64,000 nt of DNA from Pseudonocardia parietis. Its GTDB lineage: Bacteria > Actinomycetota > Actinomycetes > Mycobacteriales > Pseudonocardiaceae. Shown here piece after piece: positions 39,930-48,697 of this stretch (position 1 is the stretch's first letter; the number at the start of each line of letters is the position of its first letter). The DNA is taken from assembly GCF_017876315.1 (NCBI RefSeq), contig NZ_JAGINU010000001.1, forward strand, positions 248,001 to 312,000, given 5' to 3'. Below the pieces are notes generated by a model that saw only the letters and a program-made list of their open reading frames with translations, had not been told where the DNA came from and did not search any database. The position numbers were made by a program, and so were the translations under genes.

Positions 39930-42281
39930 ATGGCGTTGACGGAGTACCCGCCGGGCACGGCGTTCCCCGGCCGGATCGGCCGGACGACCGACGAGTCGGT
40001 CCCCGCCTGGCCCCGGCCGGTGCGGGCGGCCCCGGGCTCCCCCAACGTGATCATCATCGTCCTGGACGACACCGGGTTCGGCCAGCTCGGCTGCTACGGC
40101 AGCCCGATCGCCACGCCGCACCTGGACTCGCTCGCGTCCTCCGGCCTGCGGTACGACCGCATGCACACCACGGCGCTCTGCTCCCCGTCGCGGTCGTGCG
40201 TCGTCACCGGACGCAACCACCACGCCAACGGCATGGCCGCGATCACCGAGCTGGCCACCGGCTACCCGGGCTACGACGGCAACATCCCGTTCGAGAACGG
40301 GTTCCTGTCCGAGATGTTGCAGCAGCACGGCTACAGCACCTACATGATCGGCAAGTGGCACCTGATGCCGTCCGAGCAGGAGTCCGCTGCCGGGCCCTAC
40401 GACCGCTGGCCGCTCGGGCGCGGCTTCGACCGCTTCTACGGGTTCCTGGGCGGTGACACCAGCCAGTGGTATCCCGACCTCGTCCACGACAACCATCAGG
40501 TGGAGCCGCCGCGCAGCCCGGACGAGGGCTACCACCTGACCGAGGACCTCGCCGACCACGCCATCTCGTTCATCGCCGACGCGAAGCAGGTGGCTCCGGA
40601 CAAGCCCTTCTACCTGCACTTCTGCCCCGGCGCGACGCATGCGCCGCACCACGTGGCCCGGGAATGGGCGGACATGTACCGGGGACGCTTCGACGACGGG
40701 TGGGACGCCTACCGCCGGGAGACGTTCGCACGGCAGAAGGAGTGGGACGTGGTCCCGGCCGACGCCGAGCTCTCGCGGCACGACCCGGACGTCCCCGAGT
40801 GGGAGTCGCTCCCGGCCGACGCCCGCACACTGGCCGCGCGGATGATGGAGGTGTTCGCCGGGTTCCTGTCGCACACCGACGCGCAGATCGGGCGGCTGCT
40901 CGACCACCTCCGCGAGACCGACGAGCTCGACAACACGCTGATCATGGTCGTCTCCGACAACGGAGCCAGTGCCGAGGGCGGGGTCACCGGCACCACCAAC
41001 GAGACGCAGTTCTTCAACAACGCGCCGGAGTCGCTGGAGGACAGCCTGGCCAAGCTCGACGAGCTGGGCGGGCCGAACACGTTCAACCACTATCCGTGGG
41101 GCTGGACCTGGGCGGGCAACACCCCGTTCCGGCGGTGGAAGCGGGAGACCTACCGCGGTGGTGCGAGCGACCCGTTCCTGGTGCACTGGCCCGCCGGCAT
41201 GTCGGCCCGCGGCGAGGTGCGCCGGCAGTACGCGCACATCATCGACATGGTCCCGACCGTCCTGGACGTGCTGGGCCTCGAGCCACCCGCGACCATCCGC
41301 GGCGTCACCCAGTCGCCGTTGCACGGCGTCAGCTTCGCCCACACCTTCGACGATCCCGACGCCCCGACCCGCCACCACACGCAGTACTTCGAGATGTTCG
41401 GCCACCGGGCGATCGACCACGACGGCTGGCGGGCGGTCTGCCCGTGGCCGGGCCCGTCCTTCGCCGAGGCCGATCTGCCGTTCGGCGCCGCGATCACGGC
41501 CGACACGCTGGCGATGCTCGACGCCGAACGCTGGGAGCTCTACCACTCGGCCGAGGACTTCGCGGAGAACCACGACGTCGCCGCCGAGCACCCCGGCAAG
41601 CTGATCGAGCTGATCGCCCGGTGGTACGTCGAGGCCGGCCGGTACGACGTGCTGCCCGTCGACGGCAGCGCGGTGCAGCGGCTGCTGACCGAGCGCCCGC
41701 AGCTCACCGAGGCGCGCACCAGCTACACGTTCTGGCCCGGAACCGCCGTCGTGCCCGGCTCGGTCGCCCCGCGGATGTACAACCGCCCGCACAGCATCAC
41801 CGCCGACGTCGACATCCCACAGGGCGGGGCGGAGGGGGTGCTGCTCTGCCAGGGCGCCAACAGCGGTGGGTTCACCTTCTACGTCCGCGACCAGCGGCTG
41901 CACTACGCCCACAACTACGTCAGCCGTGCGGTCCACCAGGTGTCGGCACCCGATCCGCTGACCGAGGGCAAGCACCTGCTCCGGTTCGAGTTCGAGCCCA
42001 CCGGCGCCCCGGACCTCGCCCAGGGCAGGGGTTCCCCGGGCCGGGCCCAGCTGTACGTCGACGGTGACCTCGTCGCGCAGGCCGACCTGCCCGTCACCGT
42101 CCCGATCATGTACAACCCCGGCGGGATGACGTGCGGGGCCAACCCCGGGGCGCCGATCGTGGAGGCGTACACGGCCCCGTTCCGGTTCACCGGGGTGCTG
42201 CGCAGCGTGACCGTCGACGTGAGCGGCGAACTCGTCGTCGACAGCGCGGCGGAGATGCGGATGGCTCTCTCCCGGCAATGA
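39930..42281 (+). CDS. Type I arylsulfatase, AtsD-like
   Basis: 783 residues. Sulfatase core with metal-binding Asp46/Asp47 ([14 protein letters not shown]), the formylglycine site C84-SPSR in [20 protein letters not shown], and [11 protein letters not shown]. Cys84 must be converted to formylglycine, and the maturase gene follows directly. The size, with a C-terminal extra domain of about 220 residues, resembles mycobacterial AtsD. No signal peptide is seen, so it is cytosolic. It hydrolyses sulfate esters; the substrate is unknown. GGGAGG precedes the ATG. Confidence 0.93.
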   Translation: MALTEYPPGTAFPGRIGRTTDESVPAWPRPVRAAPGSPNVIIIVLDDTGFGQLGCYGSPIATPHLDSLASSGLRYDRMHTTALCSPSRSCVVTGRNHHANGMAAITELATGYPGYDGNIPFENGFLSEMLQQHGYSTYMIGKWHLMPSEQESAAGPYDRWPLGRGFDRFYGFLGGDTSQWYPDLVHDNHQVEPPRSPDEGYHLTEDLADHAISFIADAKQVAPDKPFYLHFCPGATHAPHHVAREWADMYRGRFDDGWDAYRRETFARQKEWDVVPADAELSRHDPDVPEWESLPADARTLAARMMEVFAGFLSHTDAQIGRLLDHLRETDELDNTLIMVVSDNGASAEGGVTGTTNETQFFNNAPESLEDSLAKLDELGGPNTFNHYPWGWTWAGNTPFRRWKRETYRGGASDPFLVHWPAGMSARGEVRRQYAHIIDMVPTVLDVLGLEPPATIRGVTQSPLHGVSFAHTFDDPDAPTRHHTQYFEMFGHRAIDHDGWRAVCPWPGPSFAEADLPFGAAITADTLAMLDAERWELYHSAEDFAENHDVAAEHPGKLIELIARWYVEAGRYDVLPVDGSAVQRLLTERPQLTEARTSYTFWPGTAVVPGSVAPRMYNRPHSITADVDIPQGGAEGVLLCQGANSGGFTFYVRDQRLHYAHNYVSRAVHQVSAPDPLTEGKHLLRFEFEPTGAPDLAQGRGSPGRAQLYVDGDLVAQADLPVTVPIMYNPGGMTCGANPGAPIVEAYTAPFRFTGVLRSVTVDVSGELVVDSAAEMRMALSRQ

Positions 42282-42313
42282 GCGAGCGGACCGGGCGATG
42301 AGCGAGCGGACCG
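42278..42313 (+). repeat. 20-bp tandem duplication spanning the start of the FGE gene
   Basis: ATGAGCGAGCGGACCG occurs at 42278 and again at 42298. The first copy overlaps the sulfatase stop (AATGA) and opens a 7-codon frame that ends at 42301; the second is the in-frame start of the formylglycine-generating enzyme. A short slippage-type duplication has thus made two start sites. Confidence 0.7.
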
Positions 42314-43227
42314 ACGTTCCCGGGTGCTGCGGCGCGGCCACCCATCGGCGCGACGCCGTGGCGGCGCCGGAGCGAGATCGCCTCGCCGGCGCCGCGCATC
42401 CGGCGCCGGCTCGTTCGCTCCCGGTGCTGCCCGCGGCCACGTACGAGATGGGCTCCGCCGAGCAGCGCTACCCGGCCGACGGCGAGGGCCCGCCGCGGAC
42501 CGTTCACGTCGAGGCGTTCCGGATCGCCCCGCACGCCGTCAGCAACGTCGAGTTCGCGGCCTTCGTCGCCGCGACCGGCTACCTGACCACGGCGGAGTGG
42601 ACCGGGTCGTCCTTCGTGTTCGCCGGGCTACTGCCCGACGCCTTCCCACCGACGCGGGCGGTGGCCGCCGCGCCCTGGTGGCGGGAGGTGCCGGGCGCCT
42701 GCTGGCACCGGCCCGAGGGCGGCACCTCGGACGTCGGCGACCGGGCCGGCCATCCGGTCGTCCACGTGTCGTGGCTGGACGCGCGCGAGTACTGCCGGTG
42801 GGCCGGCGGGAGGTTGCCCGGAGAGGCCGAATGGGAGTATGCGGCGCGCGGTGGGCTCGACGGGGCCCGCTACCCGTGGGGCGACGAGCTGACGCCCGGC
42901 GGCGAGCACCGGATGAACGTCTTCCAGGGCCGGTTCCCCGGCCACGACACCGGAGCGGACGGCTTCGCCGGCACCGCACCCGTCGACGCGTTCCCGGCCA
43001 ACGGCCACGGACTGCACAACATGACCGGGAACGTGTGGGAGTGGTGCGCCGACCGGTTCGGGCGCACCCGGCCCGGCCGGCGGACCATGCGCGGGGGCTC
43101 CTACCTCTGCCACGAGTCCTACTGCTGGCGTTACCGGTGCGCCGCGCGCAGCGCGAACACACCCGACAGCAGTGCCGGGAACATCGGTTTCCGGCTGGCG
43201 GCCGACGTGGACACCGTCGCCGGGTGA
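42298..43227 (+). CDS. Formylglycine-generating enzyme (sulfatase maturase)
   Basis: 309 residues, SUMF1/FGE family. The copper-binding catalytic cysteines are Cys271 and Cys276 in [37 protein letters not shown] and [11 protein letters not shown] are diagnostic and close to the Streptomyces enzyme. It oxidises the Cys of a CxPSR motif to formylglycine using O2. It begins 16 bases after the arylsulfatase stop, so it is co-transcribed with its likely client. An N-terminal extension of about 40 residues with a CC pair is not part of the core fold. Confidence 0.95.
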   Translation: MSERTDVPGCCGAATHRRDAVAAPERDRLAGAAHPAPARSLPVLPAATYEMGSAEQRYPADGEGPPRTVHVEAFRIAPHAVSNVEFAAFVAATGYLTTAEWTGSSFVFAGLLPDAFPPTRAVAAAPWWREVPGACWHRPEGGTSDVGDRAGHPVVHVSWLDAREYCRWAGGRLPGEAEWEYAARGGLDGARYPWGDELTPGGEHRMNVFQGRFPGHDTGADGFAGTAPVDAFPANGHGLHNMTGNVWEWCADRFGRTRPGRRTMRGGSYLCHESYCWRYRCAARSANTPDSSAGNIGFRLAADVDTVAG

Positions 43228-43237
43228 TCGTCCCGGC

Positions 43238-43690
43238 TCAGGCGTCGGCGGGATCCCGGTAGAGGCAGAGTGCGGCGATCACGAAGACGTTGAGCACGAT
43301 GATCAGCAGCGACCACATCGGGTAGTAGGGGATGAACAGGAAGTTCGCGAACATGCTCAGGGCAGCGAGCGTGATCCCGACCGCCCGGCCCCAGGCCCGG
43401 CCGGCCCGCACCGCGGCACCCGCGGCAGCGACGAGGATCCCGACCAGCAGGTGGATCCAGCCCCACGCCGTCAGGTCGAAGGCGAACGCGTACTCGGCGC
43501 CGACCACGAACACCTCGTTGCGGAACAACGCCACGATCCCCTCGATCGCACCGAAGATCCCCGCAATGATCATCATGACCCCGGCGAAGGACGCCAGGCC
43601 GGTCGTCCACGACGCCGGTGGCGCCCCCTGCGGTCGCACGGTCGGCGCGACCTGGTTCTCGACGGACGCTGAGTACTGGGGCTGAGACAT
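43238..43690 (-). CDS. DUF7144-like four-helix membrane protein
   Basis: 150 residues. Proline-rich cytosolic start (about 1-28), then helices near 30-54, 70-92, 98-120 and 122-144, with FAGVMMIIAGIFGAIEGIVAL and LTAWGWIHLLVGILVAAAG as in the DUF7144 family of actinobacterial membrane proteins. Function unknown. Convergent with FGE (gap of ten bases). An in-frame ATG with AGGTACC upstream supports the start. Confidence 0.75.
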   Translation of the reverse strand: MSQPQYSASVENQVAPTVRPQGAPPASWTTGLASFAGVMMIIAGIFGAIEGIVALFRNEVFVVGAEYAFAFDLTAWGWIHLLVGILVAAAGAAVRAGRAWGRAVGITLAALSMFANFLFIPYYPMWSLLIIVLNVFVIAALCLYRDPADA

Positions 43691-43819
43691 CCGGTACCTC
43701 CCGGGGACGCGGACCTGTGACCTCGGACCAGCGTCGTGCCGCGAGGCCGGATCCTCGTCATCCGCAGCGGGTGAGTCTTCGGTGTTCCGGGCCGCGAGCC
43801 GGAGGCAGGCGCACCGGTC

Positions 43820-44083
43820 CTACAACCCGAGCGGGCCGTCCCCGTCACGCCGGTGCTCGAGCGCCTGCGCATGACGGAGGCGCGCCGCACGGTCCGCGGC
43901 CTGCCGGACGTCGCACGGGAACCGGCGTCGGCCTGACTGCGGACCCGGGCACGCCAGGCAGTAGCCGCCGTCATCGTCGACGTGCTGCGACAGGATCAGA
44001 TCCAGCAGGCCCGGCTGGTCGAGCATGAAGGTGACCAGCACGTCATCGTCGGCCGCGTACGGGGACGGCTCGGTCACCTTCAC
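43820..44083 (-). CDS. Small cysteine-containing protein (CxxC...PC motif)
   Basis: 87 residues from a GTG at 44083. The sequence DDVLVTFMLDQPGLLDLILS then HVDDDGGYCLACPG and RRRFPCDVRQAADRAARLRHA resembles a group of small actinobacterial proteins with a CxxC pair and a later Arg-x-Pro-Cys, often placed after other genes and possibly metal-binding. No function is known to me. Longer upstream frames read low-complexity sequence and were not chosen. Confidence 0.5.
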   Translation of the reverse strand: MKVTEPSPYAADDDVLVTFMLDQPGLLDLILSQHVDDDGGYCLACPGPQSGRRRFPCDVRQAADRAARLRHAQALEHRRDGDGPLGL

Positions 44084-44255
44084 CGGTCGGCCCGCAGCAC
44101 GAGACCCTGCCGGTGCCCGCGGACGGCACGGCGCCGATGCCGGTGCAGACCGGCACGACATCGCGGACGGAACGGGCGAAGTAGCGCAGCGAGAAGGTGC
44201 ATGCACAGACCGTCGCGGCACCACGCAACTCACCAGCTTGTGGACAGCGTCGTCC
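44084..44255. other. No gene seen
   Basis: Between the small Cys protein and the family 2 palindrome. Frames in either direction lack recognisable domains and have atypical composition. CTTGTGGACAGC near 44237 is an isolated match to common regulatory boxes and not interpretable. Confidence 0.4.
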
Positions 44256-44319
44256 TCACACCCTTTCTCGCCACGTCACACCCGTTGCAGCAGGTGTGAG
44301 GCGATGCAAAGGGGTGTGA
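44256..44319. repeat. 64-bp nested palindromic element, family 2, copy 2
   Basis: Outer arms TCACACCCTTT (44256-44266) and AAAGGGGTGTGA (44308-44319), inner arms TCACACC (44276-44282) and GGTGTGA (44293-44299). The four boxes have exactly the offsets of the copy at 7165-7228. It stands alone between the tRNA terminator and a small gene, with no obvious transcript to terminate. Confidence 0.75.
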
Positions 44320-44414
44320 ACCGGGACGGGAGGTACGCGCGGCGACCGTGTGGGAGGCGGGCCAGGGCGCTCAGGGGCAGCGCAACCGCCAGACCTTCAC
44401 GCAGCACCCCGCCG

Positions 44415-44454
44415 AAAAAGACTTAGCCCTGACCGCTGTCGCTGGTCAGGGCTA
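44415..44454 (-). terminator. Rho-independent terminator of the tRNA pair
   Basis: Stem TAGCCCTGACC (44424-44434) with GGTCAGGGCTA (44444-44454), loop of nine; on the minus strand the stem is followed by GTCTTTTTC, a U-tract. It lies 13 bases after tRNA-Arg, in the correct orientation. Confidence 0.85.
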
Positions 44455-44466
44455 GAGTCCTGTGTG

Positions 44467-44539
44467 TGCGCCCGAAGGGATTCGAACCCCTAACCTTCTG
44501 ATCCGTAGTCAGATGCTCTATCCGTTGAGCTACGGGCGC
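44467..44539 (-). tRNA. tRNA-Arg (anticodon ACG)
   Basis: 73 bases. Acceptor stem GCGCCCG/CGGGCGC with discriminator A, D arm GCTC..GAGC, anticodon stem TCTGA/TCAGA enclosing loop CTACGGA (anticodon ACG, read as ICG for CGU/CGC/CGA), and T loop TTCGAAT on a GGGG/CCCT-type stem. CCA is not encoded. Probably processed from one transcript with the upstream tRNA-Ser, before the terminator. Confidence 0.95.
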
Positions 44540-44591
44540 ATGCTTCTTCAGTTGTTGGTCACGCCAGGCCGGTGGGCCCGCCGCGCCAGCG

Positions 44592-44681
44592 CGGAGGCTC
44601 CGGGATTTGAACCCGGGATGGGGGGTTACCCCAAACCGCATTAGCAGTGCGGCGCCATAGACCAGACTAGGCGAAGCCTCC
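44592..44681 (-). tRNA. tRNA-Ser (anticodon GCT)
   Basis: 90 bases. Acceptor GGAGGCT/AGCCTCC with discriminator G, anticodon stem CCGCA/TGCGG around CTGCTAA (anticodon GCT, codons AGC/AGU), a long variable arm GGGGTAACCCCCC typical of serine tRNAs, and T loop TTCAAAT on CCGGG/CCCGG. No encoded CCA. Confidence 0.95.
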
Positions 44682-44732
44682 CCGGTGCCTCACGGCCACC
44701 AGCGAGAACAACACTACACGGCACCTCAACCC

Positions 44733-44777
44733 GCTTCGATCCGGGGGCCCGATGATCGACCGCCCCCGGATCGAAGC
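44733..44777 (-). terminator. Strong hairpin after the acetoacetyl-CoA synthetase gene
   Basis: Perfect 15-bp arms GCTTCGATCCGGGGG (44733-44747) and CCCCCGGATCGAAGC (44763-44777), loop of 15. It starts 12 bases after the stop codon at 44789. No U-tract follows, as is common for actinobacterial hairpin terminators. It separates that gene from the tRNAs. Confidence 0.8.
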
Positions 44778-44788
44778 AGGTCAGGGCC

Positions 44789-46786
44789 TCAAGAGCGGGC
44801 CAGCTCCACGAACGGCGCCAGCGACTCCGGGTTCTGCAGGGCGCCCGCCGACACGGCCCGGTCCGGCGCCGTGCCGGAGAGGATCTTCTTGACCGGGACC
44901 TCGCACTTCTTGCCGTTCAGCGTGCGCGGCACCGCATCCACCACGATGAACCGGTCCGGCACGTGCCGGGGCGAGAGCTCCTTGCGCAGGGCGGTCCGCA
45001 GCGTCGGCTCGATCTCCTCGAGCGACACCCCCTCGTCGAGCACCAGGAAGCAGAGCAGCGCGCCCTCCTCCCGTTCGCCCAGCGCGGTCGTGTCGATCAC
45101 GAGGCAGTCGGCGACGCCGTCGATGTTCTCGACGACCGAGTAGAAGTCCGCGGTGCCCATCCGGACCCCGCCGCGGTTCAGCGTGGAGTCCGAGCGCCCG
45201 TAGATCACGTACGAGTTGCGCGGGGTCCGCCGCACCCAGTCGCCGTGCCGCCAGTTGCCCGGGAAGTCCTCGTAGTACGCCTCGCGCAGCCGGCTGCCGT
45301 CCGGGTCGTTCCAGAACATGACCGGCATGGACGGCGTCGGCGTCGTGATGACCAGCTCGCCGACGTCGTCGAGCAGGTCGGTGCCGTCCTCGGCGACGGA
45401 CCGGACGTCGGCCCCCAGTGCCGCGACCGACAGCTCCCCGAGCCACACCGGCACGGTCGGCGCGCTCGTCAGGAACGCCGCACAGACGTCGGTGCCACCG
45501 GAGACCGAGCAGATCTGGATGTGCTTCCCCGCAGCCTCGCCGATCCAGCGGAAGCCCTCGACCGACAGCGGCGCCCCGGTGGAACCGATCGCCTTCATCG
45601 CGGAGAGGTCGTGGTCGTCGCCGGGGCGCAGGCCGGCCTTCATACAGGACTGCACGTACGGCGCGGACACCCCGAACAGCGACACCCGGTGCTTCGCCGC
45701 GAGCGCCCACAGCGCGCCCAGGTCCGGGTGGCCGGGGCTGCCGTCGTACATCACGATCGTCGCGCCCACCAGCAGGCCGCCGATCAGGAAGTTCCACATC
45801 ATCCAGCCGGTCGTGGTGAACCAGAAGAACCGCTCCCCCGGCCCCAGCCCGTGCTGCAGGCGCATCGCCTTGAGGTGCTCCAGCACGATCCCGCCGTGCC
45901 CGTGCACGATGCCCTTCGGCAGCCCGGTCGTGCCGGACGAGTACAGCACCCACAGCGGGTGGTCGAACGGCACCGCGGTGAACTCCAGCGGGCCGGGCTC
46001 GGCGGTGAACTCCGCCCACGGCGTCGTGCCCTCCAGCGTGGCGGCCTCGTCCAGATAGGGCACGAGCACCGTCTGCCGCAGCGAGGGCATCTGCCGCGCC
46101 AGGTTCGCGACGTTCTCGCGGACGTCGAAGCCCTTGCCGTTGTAGCGGTAGCCGTCGACCGCGACGAGCACCGCGGGCTCGATCTGGGCGAACCGGTCGT
46201 GCACCGCGCGGGCTCCGAAGTCCGGCGAGCACGACGACCAGATCGCGCCGAGGCTCGCCGCGGCCAGGAACACCACCAGGGTCTCGACCGAGTTCGGGGC
46301 GAGCGCGACGACCCGGTCGCCCTTCCCGACGCCGGCGCGGACCAGCCCGGCGCGGGCCCGGCCCACCTGTTCGCGCAGCTCGGCGTGGGTCACGGTGCGT
46401 TCCAGACCGTCCTCACGGACGAACTCGACGGCCACGTTGTCGTCCTGGCGGCCCGGGCCCGGCGTCAGCGCGTGCTCGGCGTAGTTCAGCGTCGAGCCCG
46501 GGAACCACTGCGCGCCCGGCATGTCCCGCGAGCCCAGCGTCGCGGTGGGCCGGTCGTGGAACAGCACCCCGGAGTGGTCGGCGACGGCGGCCCAGAAGCC
46601 CTCGAGGTCGGAGACCGACCAGTCGTGCAGCTGCCGGTAGTCCGTGACATCGGTGATCGGCGCGCCACGCTCGTCGCGGGCCCAGGTCGCGAACGCGACG
46701 ATCTCGGTGTGCGGCACCTCGGCCGGGTCCGGGCGCCACAGCAGCTCGGGGACATCCGGGTCGGTCACGGTCTGCGCAGACGACAT
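44789..46786 (-). CDS. Acetoacetyl-CoA synthetase (acetoacetate--CoA ligase)
   Basis: 665 residues. ANL family with YSSGTTGLPKGIVHGHGG (ATP loop, about 275-292), the GSTGAPLSVEGFRWI region, HGDWVRRTPRNSYVIYGRSDSTLN and C-terminal Lys in RTLNGKKCEVPVKKIL. The opening LLWRPDPAEVPHTEIVAFATWA separates it from acetyl-CoA synthetase. It activates acetoacetate, itself a product of tyrosine and ketone-body breakdown, to acetoacetyl-CoA. Fits the presence of homogentisate dioxygenase in the same genome region. Confidence 0.9.
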   Translation of the reverse strand: MSSAQTVTDPDVPELLWRPDPAEVPHTEIVAFATWARDERGAPITDVTDYRQLHDWSVSDLEGFWAAVADHSGVLFHDRPTATLGSRDMPGAQWFPGSTLNYAEHALTPGPGRQDDNVAVEFVREDGLERTVTHAELREQVGRARAGLVRAGVGKGDRVVALAPNSVETLVVFLAAASLGAIWSSCSPDFGARAVHDRFAQIEPAVLVAVDGYRYNGKGFDVRENVANLARQMPSLRQTVLVPYLDEAATLEGTTPWAEFTAEPGPLEFTAVPFDHPLWVLYSSGTTGLPKGIVHGHGGIVLEHLKAMRLQHGLGPGERFFWFTTTGWMMWNFLIGGLLVGATIVMYDGSPGHPDLGALWALAAKHRVSLFGVSAPYVQSCMKAGLRPGDDHDLSAMKAIGSTGAPLSVEGFRWIGEAAGKHIQICSVSGGTDVCAAFLTSAPTVPVWLGELSVAALGADVRSVAEDGTDLLDDVGELVITTPTPSMPVMFWNDPDGSRLREAYYEDFPGNWRHGDWVRRTPRNSYVIYGRSDSTLNRGGVRMGTADFYSVVENIDGVADCLVIDTTALGEREEGALLCFLVLDEGVSLEEIEPTLRTALRKELSPRHVPDRFIVVDAVPRTLNGKKCEVPVKKILSGTAPDRAVSAGALQNPESLAPFVELARS

Positions 46787-46885
46787 GGGTCCAGCTTCCC
46801 CGACCCGCCCGGCCGCACACCAGTGGTCACGGACCACAGCCGGGGCGTCGGGCCGGGCGCGGAACACGTCGCCGCACCGGCGGCC

Positions 46886-47578
46886 TCAGCGCAGGTGGGC
46901 GCCGAACCAGTTGAGGACCCGCTCCCAGGCCTCGGCGGCCGACTTCGGGTCGTCGTCGAAGCGGTAGCCGGTCGCCGGGTAGACGACGACGTCGGTCGCC
47001 ATCCCCGACTTCTCCGCGGCGTCGCGCAGCCGGTCGACGGCGTCGCTGTCGGAGCCCTCGGAGTAGATCCCCAGCCACGGGCAGGTCAGCTCGGGCGCCG
47101 TCTCGACCAGCGCCGGGATACTCCGCGACGGCGAGCTCTCCACCCCTTCCCCGGCGACGGTGACCGCTGCGCCCATGATCCGGTTCGCCGCCACGTGCAG
47201 CGCCACCGTCCCGCCGATGTCGAACCCGAGCACACCCATCCGGTCGGCCTCGACCCCGTTGTCGGCCAGCCAGCCGAACGCGGTGTCGCAGTCGTCCATC
47301 ACCTGCTCCGGTTCGAGCCGGCCCAGCTGCTCGGCCACCTCGGCGTCGGTGCCGGAACCGAGATCGTCGGCGTCGTCGCGGTGGTAGAGGTGCGGCGCGA
47401 CGGCCAGCCAGCCGTCGTGGGCCAGGCCGGTCACCAGCAGTCGCACGGAGTCGGTCACCCCGCGGGCCTCCTGGAGCACGACGACGCCGCCGCGAGCAGG
47501 CCCGTCGGGTTCGGCGACCGTCAGCCGCAGCTCGCTGCCGTCGGTGAGCGGAACGCCCTCGGTGCGGGTTGCGGTCAT
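46886..47578 (-). CDS. Dienelactone hydrolase family protein with substituted catalytic residues
   Basis: 230 residues with the DLH fold (GGVVVLQEARGVTDSVR, APHLYHRDD, MGVLGFDIGGTVALHVAANR, WLGIYSEGSDSDAVD). The nucleophile elbow, GxCxGG in true dienelactone hydrolases, reads GFDIGG, so Cys becomes Asp. The catalytic His, usually in PGAGHxF, is Tyr in YPATGYRFDDDP. Two of three triad residues are therefore altered; the sequence read directly confirms GAC and TAC codons. It may be a pseudoenzyme or use another chemistry. Divergent from pat. Confidence 0.85.
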   Translation of the reverse strand: MTATRTEGVPLTDGSELRLTVAEPDGPARGGVVVLQEARGVTDSVRLLVTGLAHDGWLAVAPHLYHRDDADDLGSGTDAEVAEQLGRLEPEQVMDDCDTAFGWLADNGVEADRMGVLGFDIGGTVALHVAANRIMGAAVTVAGEGVESSPSRSIPALVETAPELTCPWLGIYSEGSDSDAVDRLRDAAEKSGMATDVVVYPATGYRFDDDPKSAAEAWERVLNWFGAHLR

Positions 47579-47638
47579 GCGATCACTCAACCAGAGCAAC
47601 CGCCCGCGTTTCGACCCCCGGGCGATACCGTTGTCCGC

Positions 47639-48697
47639 ATGACGCTGATCCGTCCCGACCTGGACACCCTGCCCGCCTACGTGCCGGGCCGCACCGTCCC
47701 CGGGGCGATCAAGCTGGCGAGCAACGAGGTCGCGGACCCGCCGCCGCCGGTCGTCCTGGACGCGATCGCCCGGGCGGCCGCCGCCGGGAACCGCTATCCC
47801 GATCTCGGCGTCGTCGAGCTGACCGACCGCATCGCCCGGGTCCACGACCTCGCGCCGGAACGGATCGCCGTCGGGTGCGGGTCGGTGACGATCTGCCAGC
47901 AGCTGGTGCAGATCAGCTGCCTCGGCCCCGGTGACGAGGTGATGTTCGCGTGGCGCTCGTTCGAGGCGTACCCGATCGTCACCCGGATCGGCGGGGCGGA
48001 GGTCCGCACCGTGCCGCTCGACGACGGTTTCCGGCACGACCTCGACGCGATGGCCGCCGCGGTCACCGACCGGACCCGGCTGGTGTTCGTCTGCAGCCCG
48101 AACAACCCGACCGGGCCTGCCGTGCGCCGCGACGAGTTCGTCCGTTTCCTGCACGCCGTCGGGCCGGACGTCCTGGTGGCCCTGGACGAGGCCTACGCCG
48201 AGTACGTCACCGATCCGGACGCCGTCAGCGGGCGCCCGCTGCTCGACGAGCACCCCAACCTGGTGGTGCTGCGGACGTTCTCGAAGGCCTACCGGCTGGC
48301 CGGGCTGCGGGTCGGCTACGCGCTGGCGTCGGCCGGGGTCGCGACAGCACTGCGCAAAGTCGCTCCGCCGTTCGGCGTCAGCTCGGTCGCCCAGGCCGGC
48401 GCGATCGCCGCGCTGGAGCACCGCGACGAGATCCTCGCCGGCTGCTCGGGCGTCGTCGCCGAGCGCGACCGGGTCGCGGCCGCGCTGCGCGACCTCGGCT
48501 TCACGGTGCCCGACGCCCAGGCGAACTTCGTCTGGCTGCCGCTCGGCGACCGGGCCGCCGAGTTCGCGACGCACTGCGGCGAGCGGAAGGTGATCGTGCG
48601 GCCGTTCCAGCCCGACGGCGTCCGCGTGACGATCTCCACGCCGCAGGAGAACGACACCCTGCTGGACGTCGCGTCGTCCTTCCCCGGCCCGCGCTAA
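47639..48697 (+). CDS. pat: HisC-like aminotransferase, aromatic amino acid aminotransferase (Pat)
   Basis: 352 residues, fold type I PLP enzyme. The PLP Lys is K216 in TFSKAYRLAGLRVGY; CGSVTICQQLVQ, CSPNNPTGPAV and the N-terminal RPDLDTLPAYVPGRTVPGAIKLASNE are characteristic of actinobacterial Pat, which prefers phenylalanine and other aromatic 2-oxo acids, rather than HisC of the histidine operon. No his genes are nearby. It ends overlapping the convergent response regulator by four bases. Confidence 0.85.
   Translation: MTLIRPDLDTLPAYVPGRTVPGAIKLASNEVADPPPPVVLDAIARAAAAGNRYPDLGVVELTDRIARVHDLAPERIAVGCGSVTICQQLVQISCLGPGDEVMFAWRSFEAYPIVTRIGGAEVRTVPLDDGFRHDLDAMAAAVTDRTRLVFVCSPNNPTGPAVRRDEFVRFLHAVGPDVLVALDEAYAEYVTDPDAVSGRPLLDEHPNLVVLRTFSKAYRLAGLRVGYALASAGVATALRKVAPPFGVSSVAQAGAIAALEHRDEILAGCSGVVAERDRVAAALRDLGFTVPDAQANFVWLPLGDRAAEFATHCGERKVIVRPFQPDGVRVTISTPQENDTLLDVASSFPGPR

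Noticed and set aside
42278..42301. Seven-codon frame MSERTGR
   Set aside because: Explained by the local duplication of the FGE start; reported as a repeat rather than a gene.
44733..44777. Hairpin as a member of the 64-bp palindrome families
   Set aside because: It is 45 bp, lacks the TGATC and TCACACC boxes, and is well explained as the terminator of the acetoacetyl-CoA synthetase gene.
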